NCBI GenBank assembly: GCA_031268685.1
Contig: JAIRWW010000279.1
Location: 1 to 5,479, forward strand
Direction of reading: 5' to 3'
DNA length: 5,479 nucleotides
Source: Azoarcus sp.
Lineage (GTDB): Bacteria; Pseudomonadota; Gammaproteobacteria; Burkholderiales; Rhodocyclaceae
In this document: in pieces, positions 1 to 5,479 of the stretch
Numbering within the stretch: position 1 is the first letter of the stretch
Layout: every line of letters starts with the position of its first letter
Position numbers and translations under genes: made by a program
The notes under the pieces: generated by a model
Told to the model about the DNA's origin: nothing
Database searches by the model: none
The model's input: only the letters and a program-made list of their open reading frames with translations

Positions 1-525
1 ATCGTCGAGAGCATCAGCGCACCGGATGACAAGAAACTAGACGAATTTTACCGGCGCGCCATCGCCCGAATCCCCAAAGAAGACAGGGAAGACAAAACCC
101 GCCGCATCCAAGAATTAGGATGGCAAGATCGGCGCGTAGTCATTAATCCGAAAGAACTGTATAAGATTGCGAACAAGCCAGAATTTTTGGCCGGTGGTGC
201 AACAAACGCAGATGTGGCGAACCAGATTGCCCGCATCGTGAATGATCTTGGTCGGCCAGCCGCAATGTTTTGGGACGCCAAGAACAATAGCGCGCACATC
301 ATTCGACGCGAGAAAATGAAGGGAGATACCGCCATTGTTGCCATCTCGCCTGAGGCGGCATCACAGGAAAGAAAAGGCGGGAGGACAGAAAAAGTACACC
401 TTGTCGTTACGGTTCATGCAAAGCAAGAACATGAGGTAACGGAAAGGATCGCGTCACACGGAGAATCGAAAGCGGGGAATGGATACCGCTGTATGTTGAC
501 ACGGGAGCAGCACCAAACGCATTGA
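1..525 (+). CDS. 3' part of an accessory, possibly phage-derived protein (partial at left edge)
   Basis: The first reading frame is open from base 1 to the TGA at 523-525, so the gene begins outside the window; 174 residues are visible. A TTG at 187 could be called as a start but is probably internal, because protein-like sequence runs through it. The visible part is charged and hydrophilic. It contains NPKELYKIANKPEFLAGG, a probable helix (ATNADVANQIARIVNDLG), and alternating strand-like segments (AAMFWDAKNNSAHIIRREK, EKVHLVVTVHAKQEHEV). This layout recalls the small nuclease-like domains (Barnase/EndoU/ColicinE5/RelE type) at the ends of large phage polyvalent or MuF-type proteins. That is a resemblance from memory and no catalytic residue is proven. 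The last ~15 residues before the stop (YRCMLTREQHQTH) look out of frame. Base composition is A-richer than the core genes. Confidence is good for an open frame, low for function. Confidence 0.5.
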   Translation: MVESISAPDDKKLDEFYRRAIARIPKEDREDKTRRIQELGWQDRRVVINPKELYKIANKPEFLAGGATNADVANQIARIVNDLGRPAAMFWDAKNNSAHIIRREKMKGDTAIVAISPEAASQERKGGRTEKVHLVVTVHAKQEHEVTERIASHGESKAGNGYRCMLTREQHQTH

Positions 526-872
526 GCCGGGCCGCGTATCAGGCACTCTTGCAGAGTGCCAAGAAAAACCGAGGCCATGATAGCGAACTGGCAACCCCTT
601 ATGCCGTTGCAAGAGCCGCTATCGACGAACTCGGTACGGGCAGGCTACCTGATCAGCACAGTCTTGTCAACTGGGAACACGAACAGTGGGGCGACCGCCC
701 ATTATTCTCGCGGACTGCCTCACAGCCTGCCGCCGCGCAGCAAATAACCAATGATGCGAAACGCACGCAAGGGAACACCATGGGAAGAAGCCGTTCCGCC
801 AAACCTACGCAAATCTGTCTGAACCCGATTAAACCTGTTCGCTTGGCTCCGGCATTCGATGGGGCCGTCCGG
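435..872 (+). pseudogene. Frameshifted continuation and degraded tail of the left-edge gene
   Basis: The frame one base behind that of the left-edge gene opens after a TGA at 432-434 and overlaps its last ~90 bases. From about 483 it reads IPLYVDTGAAPNALSRAAYQ and onward, with an acidic middle (NWEHEQWGDRPLFSR) and an Ala/Gln-rich linker (TASQPAAAQQ) near 711-747. This reads more like protein than the end of the first frame, so a one-base deletion, or a sequencing error, between about 435 and 482 is the simplest explanation. The frame has no stop until 1704-1706, deep in antisense purM, so the original C-terminus has been lost or lies in yet another frame. One alternative is a short frame-1 stretch at 748-822 reading KGTPWEEAVPPNLRKSV before a TGA. 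The region 526-872 otherwise holds no intact gene. The exact right limit is my estimate, set by the purM stop. Confidence 0.4.
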
Positions 873-1928
873 TCATTCGATTATTGTTTGCGCTTCGTCC
901 GCGTTTCGCTGGTCGATACGGCCGATGCGGTAAACGGCTTCGCCCGCGGCTGCCAGATGCCCGGCCACCGCTCCGGCGTCTTCCGCCGCCACGACCACCG
1001 CCATGCCGATGCCGCAGTTGAAGACGCGATACATTTCCCCCTGCTCGATCTGTCCAGCCTGCCTCAGCCATTGGAAAAGCGGAGGCAGAGGCCAGCTTGC
1101 GGCGTCGATCCGGGCAGTGAGATCGCCGCCAAGGATGCGCGGCAGGTTTTCGGTAAGACCGCCGCCAGTGATGTGGGCAAGTCCCTTGATCGCGCCGGGC
1201 AACTCACGAAAGACCGCGAGCAGCGGTTTGACGTAGATCCTGGTCGGCTCCATCAGGACGTCGCTCAACGGACGACCGTGGAAATCGGCGGCAAGCTCGG
1301 GTTCCGCGAGGCCGATGATCTTGCGAATGAGCGAATAGCCGTTGGAATGCGCGCCGCTCGACGCCAGCCCCAGCACTACGTCGCCCGGCGCTATCCTGGA
1401 GCCGTCGATGATGCTGGTTTTCTCAACCGCGCCGACAGCAAAACCGGCAAGGTCGTATTCGCCGTCCGGATACATGTCCGGCATTTCGGCGGTTTCTCCG
1501 CCAATGAGGGCGCAACCGGCGAGTTCGCAGCCGCGGGCGATGCCCTGCACGACCGTGGCCGCCGTGTCGACGTCGAGTTTGCCGCAGGCGAAGTAGTCCA
1601 GAAAGAACAATGGCTCGGCGCCCTGCACGAGAATGTCGTTGACGCTCATCGCAACCAGGTCTTGCCCCACGGTGTCGTGCCTGCCGAGCGCGAAGGCCAG
1701 CCTTAGCTTGGTGCCGACGCCGTCGGTGCCAGAAACAAGCACAGGATCGCGGTATTTGCCGGAGAGGTTGAACAGCGCGCCGAAGCCGCCGATGCCGCCA
1801 AGTACCTCTGGGCGTATGGTTTTTCTGGCGAGGGGTTTGATGCGTTCGACCAGCGCATCGCCTGCTTCGATGTCGACACCGGCATCGCGGTAGGAAAGCG
1901 GAGACTGGGAAGAGTGTTGGGCGCTCAA
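873..1928 (-). CDS. purM: Phosphoribosylformylglycinamidine cyclo-ligase (AIR synthetase)
   Basis: This cytoplasmic enzyme closes the imidazole ring in de novo purine synthesis: formylglycinamidine ribonucleotide plus ATP gives 5-aminoimidazole ribonucleotide, ADP and phosphate. The 351-residue length is normal for the family. Visible hallmarks are the N-terminal [13 protein letters not shown] (12-24), the nucleotide-binding [10 protein letters not shown] (66-75), GGETAEMP (143-150), [29 protein letters not shown] and the late FNCGIGM motif. All family landmarks are intact, so it should be functional. The start is TTG (complement of 1926-1928). It is chosen because AAAGGA lies 6 bases upstream and there is no Met codon before the conserved SYRDAG block. 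It is divergent from perM and convergent with the broken gene on its 3' side. Stop TGA is at 873-875. Identification is very secure. Confidence 0.97.
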   Translation of the reverse strand: MSAQHSSQSPLSYRDAGVDIEAGDALVERIKPLARKTIRPEVLGGIGGFGALFNLSGKYRDPVLVSGTDGVGTKLRLAFALGRHDTVGQDLVAMSVNDILVQGAEPLFFLDYFACGKLDVDTAATVVQGIARGCELAGCALIGGETAEMPDMYPDGEYDLAGFAVGAVEKTSIIDGSRIAPGDVVLGLASSGAHSNGYSLIRKIIGLAEPELAADFHGRPLSDVLMEPTRIYVKPLLAVFRELPGAIKGLAHITGGGLTENLPRILGGDLTARIDAASWPLPPLFQWLRQAGQIEQGEMYRVFNCGIGMAVVVAAEDAGAVAGHLAAAGEAVYRIGRIDQRNADEAQTIIE

Positions 1929-2146
1929 GGCCGTTCCTTTGAAAAAACAGATGACGGCGCTTGAGGCAGCGCCGCCAAATGGCTACATTCATGAGTTTTC
2001 AGCGAAAGCGATCCGGCAAGGCACAAAACCGCCGCATTGGCGCCGCGCGCATCCCCCGCCTGACGGCGCGGAGAAGCCGCCGCGACGCCCGGCCAAGGCT
2101 TTTTTCCCCGGGCCGCCTTCGCATAACTTGGCGATTCTACTTGAAA
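1929..2146. promoter_or_regulatory. Divergent purM/perM intergenic region
   Basis: These 218 bp separate two genes read in opposite directions, so promoters for both should lie here. On the minus strand the purM ribosome-binding site (AAAGGA) is clear just before its TTG start. I could not find a convincing -35/-10 pair for either gene. A six-base-pair inverted repeat at 1955-1974 lies in the purM leader. The plus frame is open back to a TTG at 1961 and would add 62 mostly Arg-rich residues to PerM, which I take as chance read-through in GC-rich spacer. Confidence 0.5.
1955..1974 (-). other. Hairpin in the purM leader, followed by a spaced U run
   Basis: CGGCGC (1955-1960) pairs with GCGCCG (1969-1974) around an 8-base loop. 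Read in the purM direction, the stem is followed 8 bases later by six Ts (1944-1949) and then by the purM ribosome-binding site. A true intrinsic terminator has the U run directly after the stem, so attenuation is only a possibility. The stem could also be chance in GC-rich DNA. Confidence 0.3.
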
Positions 2147-3295
2147 ATGCTTTCTCTCCACTCCCCACGCATGCAAACCGCCATCTGGGCCGGCGTCGCG
2201 CTCGCACTGGCCGGCCTGCTCTGGCTGCTTGCGCCAATCCTTACGCCGTTCGCGGTTGCCATTGTGTTCGCTTATTTGTGCGATCCCATCGTAGATGCGC
2301 TTGTGCGCCGCCGCCTTCCGCGTCCGGCTGCGGTATTGCTGGTCATCGGCGCGCTGGGCCTCGCGCTCGTCGCGCTCGTGCTGGTGCTTTTGCCGGTGCT
2401 TTACCGCGAGGCTGCGACGCTGGTGCAACGCCTGCCGGGTCTGGCCGATTTGTTCAATGAACGCGTGCCCCCCCTGCTGGCCGAATGGTTCGGCGTGGAT
2501 TTCAGATTCGATGCCGGACAGTTCCGCGAATGGCTCGGGCAATTCCGCGACAACGCACAGGATTTGCTCCCTGTCTTGCTTGGCCGCATCGGGCGGAGCG
2601 GCTTGGCTATCGCCGGGGCGCTCGCCAATTTGCTGCTGGTTCCGGTCGTGATGTTTTATTTGCTCCAGGAATGGCCGCGCTTCGTCGCGGCAATGAAGCG
2701 CACACTGCCACGTCCGTGGCTGCCTCGCACGCTAAAGATCGCAGAGGAAATTGACGGCGTGCTGGCGCAGTTTTGCCGGGGGCAATTGTCGGTAATGCTG
2801 CTGTTGGCGGGGTATTACAGCTTCGGCCTGTGGCTGGCGGGGATAGATTTCGCCTTGCCGGTCGGTGTGCTGACCGGCTTGTTGATCTTCATACCCTATG
2901 CCGGATTTCTCGGCGGGCTGATGCTCGCCGTATTGACCGCCCTGCTCCAAGGCGGCGGATGGGACCCGCTGATCGGCGTCGCCGTGGTCTACGGCATCGG
3001 GCAATTGCTCGAAAGTTTCGCGCTCACGCCTTATCTCGTGGGCGAGCGCATCGGCCTGCATCCGCTGGCGGTCATTTTCGCCTTGATGGCATTCGGGCAA
3101 TTGTTCGGCTTCGTCGGCGTACTCGTCGCCTTGCCCGTAAGCGCGACGCTGCTGGTCGGTGTGCGCAAGCTTGCTTCGGCCTGGTTTGCCAGCACGGTTT
3201 ATCTCGGCGGCGGGGAAAACGCGAGCGGAAGCGAAAACGCGAATCCGCCGGAAGCCGACGCGGCTGCGCCCGCTGGCGGCGGGGAAGCCGCGTGA
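2147..3295 (+). CDS. perM: AI-2E family (PerM-like) membrane transporter
   Basis: This is a multi-pass inner-membrane protein of 382 residues from ATG 2147, the usual size for the family. Members have been linked to export of autoinducer-2 or other small molecules and to Na+/H+ antiport; the substrate here is unknown. Hydrophobic segments lie roughly at 12-48 (two helices), 61-86, 152-173, 211-232, 236-268, 273-291 and 305-339. A long polar stretch at about 88-150 has the family's usual soluble loop. The late block PYLVGERIGLHPLAV (295-309), followed by an FGQLFGFVGVLVALP segment, is the family signature. The Gly/Ala/Glu-rich tail (354-382) is low complexity. The start is uncertain: ATG 2171 is also in frame and neither has a clear Shine-Dalgarno. 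The Arg-rich extension back to TTG 1961 is unlikely. Its stop overlaps the hda start. The family call is secure; the gene name is by family only. Confidence 0.88.
   Translation: MLSLHSPRMQTAIWAGVALALAGLLWLLAPILTPFAVAIVFAYLCDPIVDALVRRRLPRPAAVLLVIGALGLALVALVLVLLPVLYREAATLVQRLPGLADLFNERVPPLLAEWFGVDFRFDAGQFREWLGQFRDNAQDLLPVLLGRIGRSGLAIAGALANLLLVPVVMFYLLQEWPRFVAAMKRTLPRPWLPRTLKIAEEIDGVLAQFCRGQLSVMLLLAGYYSFGLWLAGIDFALPVGVLTGLLIFIPYAGFLGGLMLAVLTALLQGGGWDPLIGVAVVYGIGQLLESFALTPYLVGERIGLHPLAVIFALMAFGQLFGFVGVLVALPVSATLLVGVRKLASAWFASTVYLGGGENASGSENANPPEADAAAPAGGGEAA
3206..3286 (+). repeat. Short direct repeats in the perM 3' end
   Basis: GGCGGCGGGGAA occurs exactly at 3206-3217 and again at 3275-3286. 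A second pair, GAAAACGCGA, sits between them at 3215-3224 and 3233-3242. They encode the low-complexity PerM tail (GENASGSENAN and GGGEAA). The second 12-bp copy also supplies the GGGGA ribosome-binding site of hda, 6 bases before its GTG. Local slippage duplication is a likely origin. Confidence 0.55.
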
Positions 3296-3975
3296 AGCAA
3301 CTCACCCTCGACCTGCATCTGGATCGTCCACCGACGCTGGACAATTTCATCCCGGGCGGCAATGCCGAGCTACTCGCCAGCCTCGCGCTGCTGGCCGATG
3401 CGCCCGCGCGGCTGCCGGGCGCGCACCTTTATTTGTGGGGTGCAAGCGGCAATGGCCGCAGCCATCTGCTTCAAGCTACTGTTGCCCGCGCCCGCGCCCG
3501 GTGCCGCCCCGCCCATTTTTTTGCCGCAGCCGCTGCCGATTGTTTGCCGGAAGACGATGGAAGCCTGCTAGCGGTCGACGACGCCGATGCGCTCCCGCCC
3601 GATGCACAGATCGCGCTGTTCAATGCTTTCAACCGCGCGCGCGCCAAAGGGCAAACCCTGCTCCTCGCCGGCGCCGCGCCGCCGCTGGAACTGGTTTTAC
3701 GCGAAGATTTGCGCACCCGCATCGGCCAGTGCTTGATTTTCGAGTTGCGCCCGCTCGATGATGCGTCGCGCGCTGCCATACTGCACACGCTCGCCGCCAG
3801 ACGCGGGCTGCGGCTTGGGGACGAAGTGGTCGGGTTTCTCCTCGCCCAGGGACGCCGGGACCTGCCGGGCATGGTGGCGGCTTTCGATGCGCTCGATGCC
3901 GCTTCGCTCGAACATAAACGCCCCATCAATCTTCCCCTGCTGCGCCAGCTCATGCGGGAAGGCTTGCAAATCTAA
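3292..3975 (+). CDS. hda: DnaA regulatory inactivator Hda
   Basis: Hda is an AAA+ protein related to DnaA domain III. Bound to the DNA-loaded sliding clamp, it stimulates hydrolysis of DnaA-ATP and so prevents re-initiation at the origin. The 227 residues show an N-terminal clamp-binding motif, QLTLDL (3-8). Next come a Walker A motif, GASGNGRS (50-57), a Walker B segment, LLAVDD (92-97), and the LREDLRTRIGQ block (136-146), where R143 is the likely arginine finger. The usual Walker A lysine is arginine, as in E. coli Hda from memory, so this is a family trait and not damage. There is no DNA-binding domain IV, which separates it from DnaA. The GTG start at 3292 is chosen because it puts QLTLDL at the N-terminus, overlaps the perM TGA by 4 bp, and has GGGGA 6 bases upstream. 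It is probably translationally coupled to perM. Confidence 0.92.
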   Translation: MKQLTLDLHLDRPPTLDNFIPGGNAELLASLALLADAPARLPGAHLYLWGASGNGRSHLLQATVARARARCRPAHFFAAAAADCLPEDDGSLLAVDDADALPPDAQIALFNAFNRARAKGQTLLLAGAAPPLELVLREDLRTRIGQCLIFELRPLDDASRAAILHTLAARRGLRLGDEVVGFLLAQGRRDLPGMVAAFDALDAASLEHKRPINLPLLRQLMREGLQI

Positions 3976-4012
3976 CCCAAACCAAACCACAGGCCAGCCC
4001 TGCCCCACTTCC

Positions 4013-4684
4013 ATGGATCTCGTACTTTTCGACCTAGACAATACCCTGCTTGCCGGCGATTCCGATGTTGCGTGGACGCAATTCCTAATCGAAGAAGCTG
4101 TGCTCGACGAAGCCGCGCAAAAAATGCGCAATCTCGTGTTCTACGAGCAGTACAAGGCTGGCACGCTAAACATTCACGAATTCCTCGATTTTCAACTCGC
4201 GCCGCTGGCGCGCTACCCGCGCGAACGCCTGGACGCCTGGCATCGCGCCTACATGGAAAGGCATATCCGCCCGATGATCCGCCCCGCCGCCCGCGCGCTC
4301 GTCGACGGGCATTTGCAGCGCGGCGCGCTCGCCGCCGTAGTGACGGCCACGAACAGCTTCGTCGCCTGGCCGATCGCGCGCGAATTCGGCATCGCTCACC
4401 TCATAGCGACCGTGCCCGCGCAGGAAAACGGCGCTTTCACCGGCAAGCCGCGTGGTCTTCCCGCTTTCCAGGCGGGTAAGATCGCCCGCGTCGAAGCCTG
4501 GCTGGAGTCGCTCGGCCTCAACTTCAAAAGCTTTGAGCAGAGCTGGTTTTACAGCGATTCACATAACGATCTGCCACTGTTGCAGCGGGTAGCGAAACCG
4601 GTCGCGGTCGATCCGGACAAAATTCTGGGCGAATATGCGCTGGCACATGGATGGGATATATTGCAGTTACACAAAACAACCTGA
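4013..4684 (+). CDS. HAD-IB family phosphatase (SerB-like)
   Basis: This is a predicted cytoplasmic phosphomonoesterase of 223 residues. HAD motif I is FDLDNTLL, with nucleophile D7 and acid/base D9. Motif II is VVTATNS, with T111. Motif III is K156 in the AGKIARV stretch. Motif IV is YSDSHNDLPLL, with Mg-binding D182 and D186. A helical cap lies between motifs I and II (about 15-95), typical of subfamily IB, which includes phosphoserine phosphatases. Related proteins are often annotated as phosphoserine or histidinol-phosphate phosphatase, but the substrate cannot be read from this sequence. It starts 37 bp after hda in the same direction and is probably in the same transcript. The ATG is followed at once by the conserved first beta strand, which fixes the start; I see no good Shine-Dalgarno. 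All catalytic residues are present. Confidence 0.93.
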   Translation: MDLVLFDLDNTLLAGDSDVAWTQFLIEEAVLDEAAQKMRNLVFYEQYKAGTLNIHEFLDFQLAPLARYPRERLDAWHRAYMERHIRPMIRPAARALVDGHLQRGALAAVVTATNSFVAWPIAREFGIAHLIATVPAQENGAFTGKPRGLPAFQAGKIARVEAWLESLGLNFKSFEQSWFYSDSHNDLPLLQRVAKPVAVDPDKILGEYALAHGWDILQLHKTT

Positions 4685-4723
4685 CCCAGTCCGTCCTTCA
4701 TGCCCAGTTAAGAGGCAGCCAGC

Positions 4724-4740
4724 AAAAAACGTGTTTTTTT
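4724..4740 (+). terminator. Possible weak terminator after the HAD gene
   Basis: Forty bases after the HAD stop, six As (4724-4729) and seven Ts (4734-4740) flank a CGTG loop. An A/U-only stem is weak, but the T run gives a terminator-like end to the perM-hda-HAD unit, and the symmetry could act in both directions. There is no GC-rich stem next to it, so confidence is low. Confidence 0.3.
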
Positions 4741-4747
4741 CGATACA

Positions 4748-4759
4748 TATGCGCATAAT
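4748..4759 (+). promoter_or_regulatory. Candidate -10 element with overlapping palindrome, upstream of the zinc-ribbon gene
   Basis: CATAAT (4754-4759) differs from the sigma-70 -10 consensus by one base and lies 38 bases before the ATG at 4798. It overlaps a perfect 10-bp palindrome, TATGCGCATA (4748-4757), which could be an operator or chance. The matching -35 region (about 4731-4737) is a T run with poor agreement to TTGACA. The AT-rich spacer and the apparent end of the previous unit favour a separate promoter near here. Confidence 0.3.
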
Positions 4760-4797
4760 TTGTATTTGCCAGCATTCAACTTCATCACGGATCGAGC

Positions 4798-5436
4798 ATG
4801 TTTTGCACTTCCTGCGGAGCCAGCCTGGGGGCATGGCCCAACAAATCCTGCCCTCGCTGCGGCGCGCCGCTACAGCCAACAGGCGAAACGCCTGAGCTTG
4901 ACGTTCCCGAAACGCCTGACAGCCCCCTGGTTTCCGAGCATTACCGGAAAAGCGCCGCCCCCATCTGGCTGGCTATCGTCGGCGCTTTCGCGCTGATCGT
5001 GGGCATAGCGTGGTGGGGATTGGGAATGAGCGATGCCCCTGTACCCATGGAGGACAAAAAGCAGCTAACGAATGAGGGGACGTCGTCTGGTGGGACACCA
5101 TCTGATGGGACGCCATCTGACGGGACACCATCTGACGGGACACCATCTAATGGGACGCCATCTGATGGGATGTCGTCTGATGGAACGTCAGATACGAGAT
5201 TGCCGCCTAAAGGGACACCGGGGACAGAGTTGCCGCCTAGTACGGGACGGCCGCCAAGGGAAACATCCAGCAGACAAGCCAGGCTTCCGCCCCTCCCTCC
5301 GCACTGGCTCGGCGCCATACGCAATGAGCTTGCCGAATGCGATTCCTTCTTTTGCTACAAAAAGGTACAGCGCAAATATTGCGATGGTTACTGGAACCGG
5401 CTGGACGAATGCAAAAAGAGTAGCAACGGCCTATAG
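4798..5436 (+). CDS. Zinc-ribbon, single-TM protein with GTPSD repeats and a four-Cys C-terminal domain
   Basis: This is a 212-residue protein of unknown function. It has four parts in order. A zinc ribbon has C3-x2-C6 and C18-x2-C21. A polar linker leads to one hydrophobic helix at about 55-77, preceded by YRKS and followed by an acidic stretch. A Gly/Thr/Pro/Ser/Asp linker (94-132) holds seven GTPSD-like pentapeptides, then a Pro-rich spacer (135-168). A compact C-terminal region (170-205) carries C181, C186, C195 and C205 among aromatic residues (FFC, KYC, GYWN). The positive residues before the helix suggest that the ribbon is cytoplasmic and the cysteine domain periplasmic, possibly with two disulfides; this is inference. 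I recall similar ends, with FF, YC and WN then a Cys, on other betaproteobacterial zinc-ribbon membrane proteins, but cannot verify it. The ATG is fixed by the zinc ribbon beginning at residue 3; the Shine-Dalgarno (GGAT) is weak. It stands apart from the upstream unit by 113 bp. Confidence 0.8.
   Translation: MFCTSCGASLGAWPNKSCPRCGAPLQPTGETPELDVPETPDSPLVSEHYRKSAAPIWLAIVGAFALIVGIAWWGLGMSDAPVPMEDKKQLTNEGTSSGGTPSDGTPSDGTPSDGTPSNGTPSDGMSSDGTSDTRLPPKGTPGTELPPSTGRPPRETSSRQARLPPLPPHWLGAIRNELAECDSFFCYKKVQRKYCDGYWNRLDECKKSSNGL
5077..5181 (+). repeat. Seven 15-bp tandem repeats encoding GTPSD pentapeptides
   Basis: Units start at 5077, 5092, 5107, 5122, 5137, 5152 and 5167, with consensus GGGACRCCATCTGAY. 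The five middle units are nearly identical. Most differences among them are synonymous third positions (ACA/ACG, GAT/GAC), with one Asp-to-Asn change in the fifth. The outer units are more divergent (GTSSG, GMSSD), and a degenerate eighth begins at 5182 with GGAACGTC. Because the unit is a multiple of three, copy-number changes keep the frame and only alter linker length. Confidence 0.93.
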
Positions 5437-5456
5437 GCTGCGCATCGAACGCAGCC
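5436..5456. other. Perfect hairpin just after the zinc-ribbon gene
   Basis: GGCTGCG (5436-5442) and CGCAGCC (5450-5456) form a 7-bp GC-rich stem with a 7-base loop, starting at the last base of the TAG stop. The position fits a transcription terminator or mRNA-stabilising end. No T run follows on the plus strand within the remaining 23 bases, and none follows on the minus strand, so an intrinsic terminator is not supported. Confidence 0.4.
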
Positions 5457-5479
5457 CCGCCACAATCGGGCAAAAGCCG

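Noticed and set aside
522..1706. Long plus-strand open frame (394 codons) running antisense through purM
   Set aside because: Beyond about 870 it is the mirror of purM, whose conserved motifs are all on the minus strand. Long antisense frames are common in GC-rich genes. Only its first ~250 bases look like real coding remnant.
1961..2146. 62-residue N-terminal extension of PerM from TTG 1961
   Set aside because: The residues are Arg-rich and low in hydrophobic pattern, fall in the divergent spacer and precede the normal family N-terminus. ATG 2147 gives the expected length.
1925..2542. Minus-strand open frame of 205 codons across the purM/perM spacer and the perM 5' half
   Set aside because: Its composition is that of a GC-rich antisense shadow, and it overlaps the real PerM membrane helices.
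3335..3500. Hda Walker A arginine as a damaging mutation
   Set aside because: Arginine in place of the P-loop lysine is also seen in E. coli Hda as I recall it, so it is a family feature.
5077..5181. CRISPR-like array
   Set aside because: The units are contiguous 15-mers without spacers, in frame within a gene.
4941..5324. Minus-strand open frame with VPSDG repeats
   Set aside because: The repeat is simply the reverse reading of the 15-bp units. The plus frame has the zinc ribbon, membrane helix and cysteine domain as independent evidence.

Overview
The window looks like a chromosomal segment of a GC-rich betaproteobacterium. Two things point there. The first is the gene order: purM facing away from an AI-2E family membrane protein (perM), followed by hda and a HAD-IB phosphatase, which I recall as a conserved betaproteobacterial cluster. 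The second is the strong GC3 bias of these genes. I cannot name a genus.

Left edge (1-872). An A-richer stretch carries the 3' part of an open frame that enters from outside the window and stops at 525. A second reading frame overlaps it and continues the protein-like sequence, as expected of a gene broken by a one-base frameshift. Composition and general character suggest an accessory or phage-derived gene, abutting the 3' end of purM. Nothing between 526 and 872 is a convincing intact gene.

Core block (873-4684). purM (minus strand, TTG start) encodes AIR synthetase of purine biosynthesis. A 218-bp divergent spacer separates it from perM (plus strand). perM overlaps hda by 4 bp (GTGA). Hda is the clamp-dependent protein that switches off DnaA after replication initiates. 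A HAD-IB phosphatase follows 37 bp later. perM-hda-HAD is probably one transcription unit; purM is expressed separately.

Right edge (4685-5479). Where the polyA polymerase gene pcnB would commonly be expected, a 113-bp spacer is followed by an uncharacterised protein. It has an N-terminal CxxC...CxxC zinc ribbon, one membrane helix, an array of GTPSD pentapeptides encoded by near-perfect 15-bp tandem repeats, and a small four-cysteine C-terminal domain. It is the least explained gene here and the best candidate for further attention. The window ends just after a perfect 7-bp-stem hairpin downstream of it.

I see no complete new system, no RNA gene and no CRISPR array. The interesting signals are the broken accessory gene and the zinc-ribbon/repeat/four-Cys protein.
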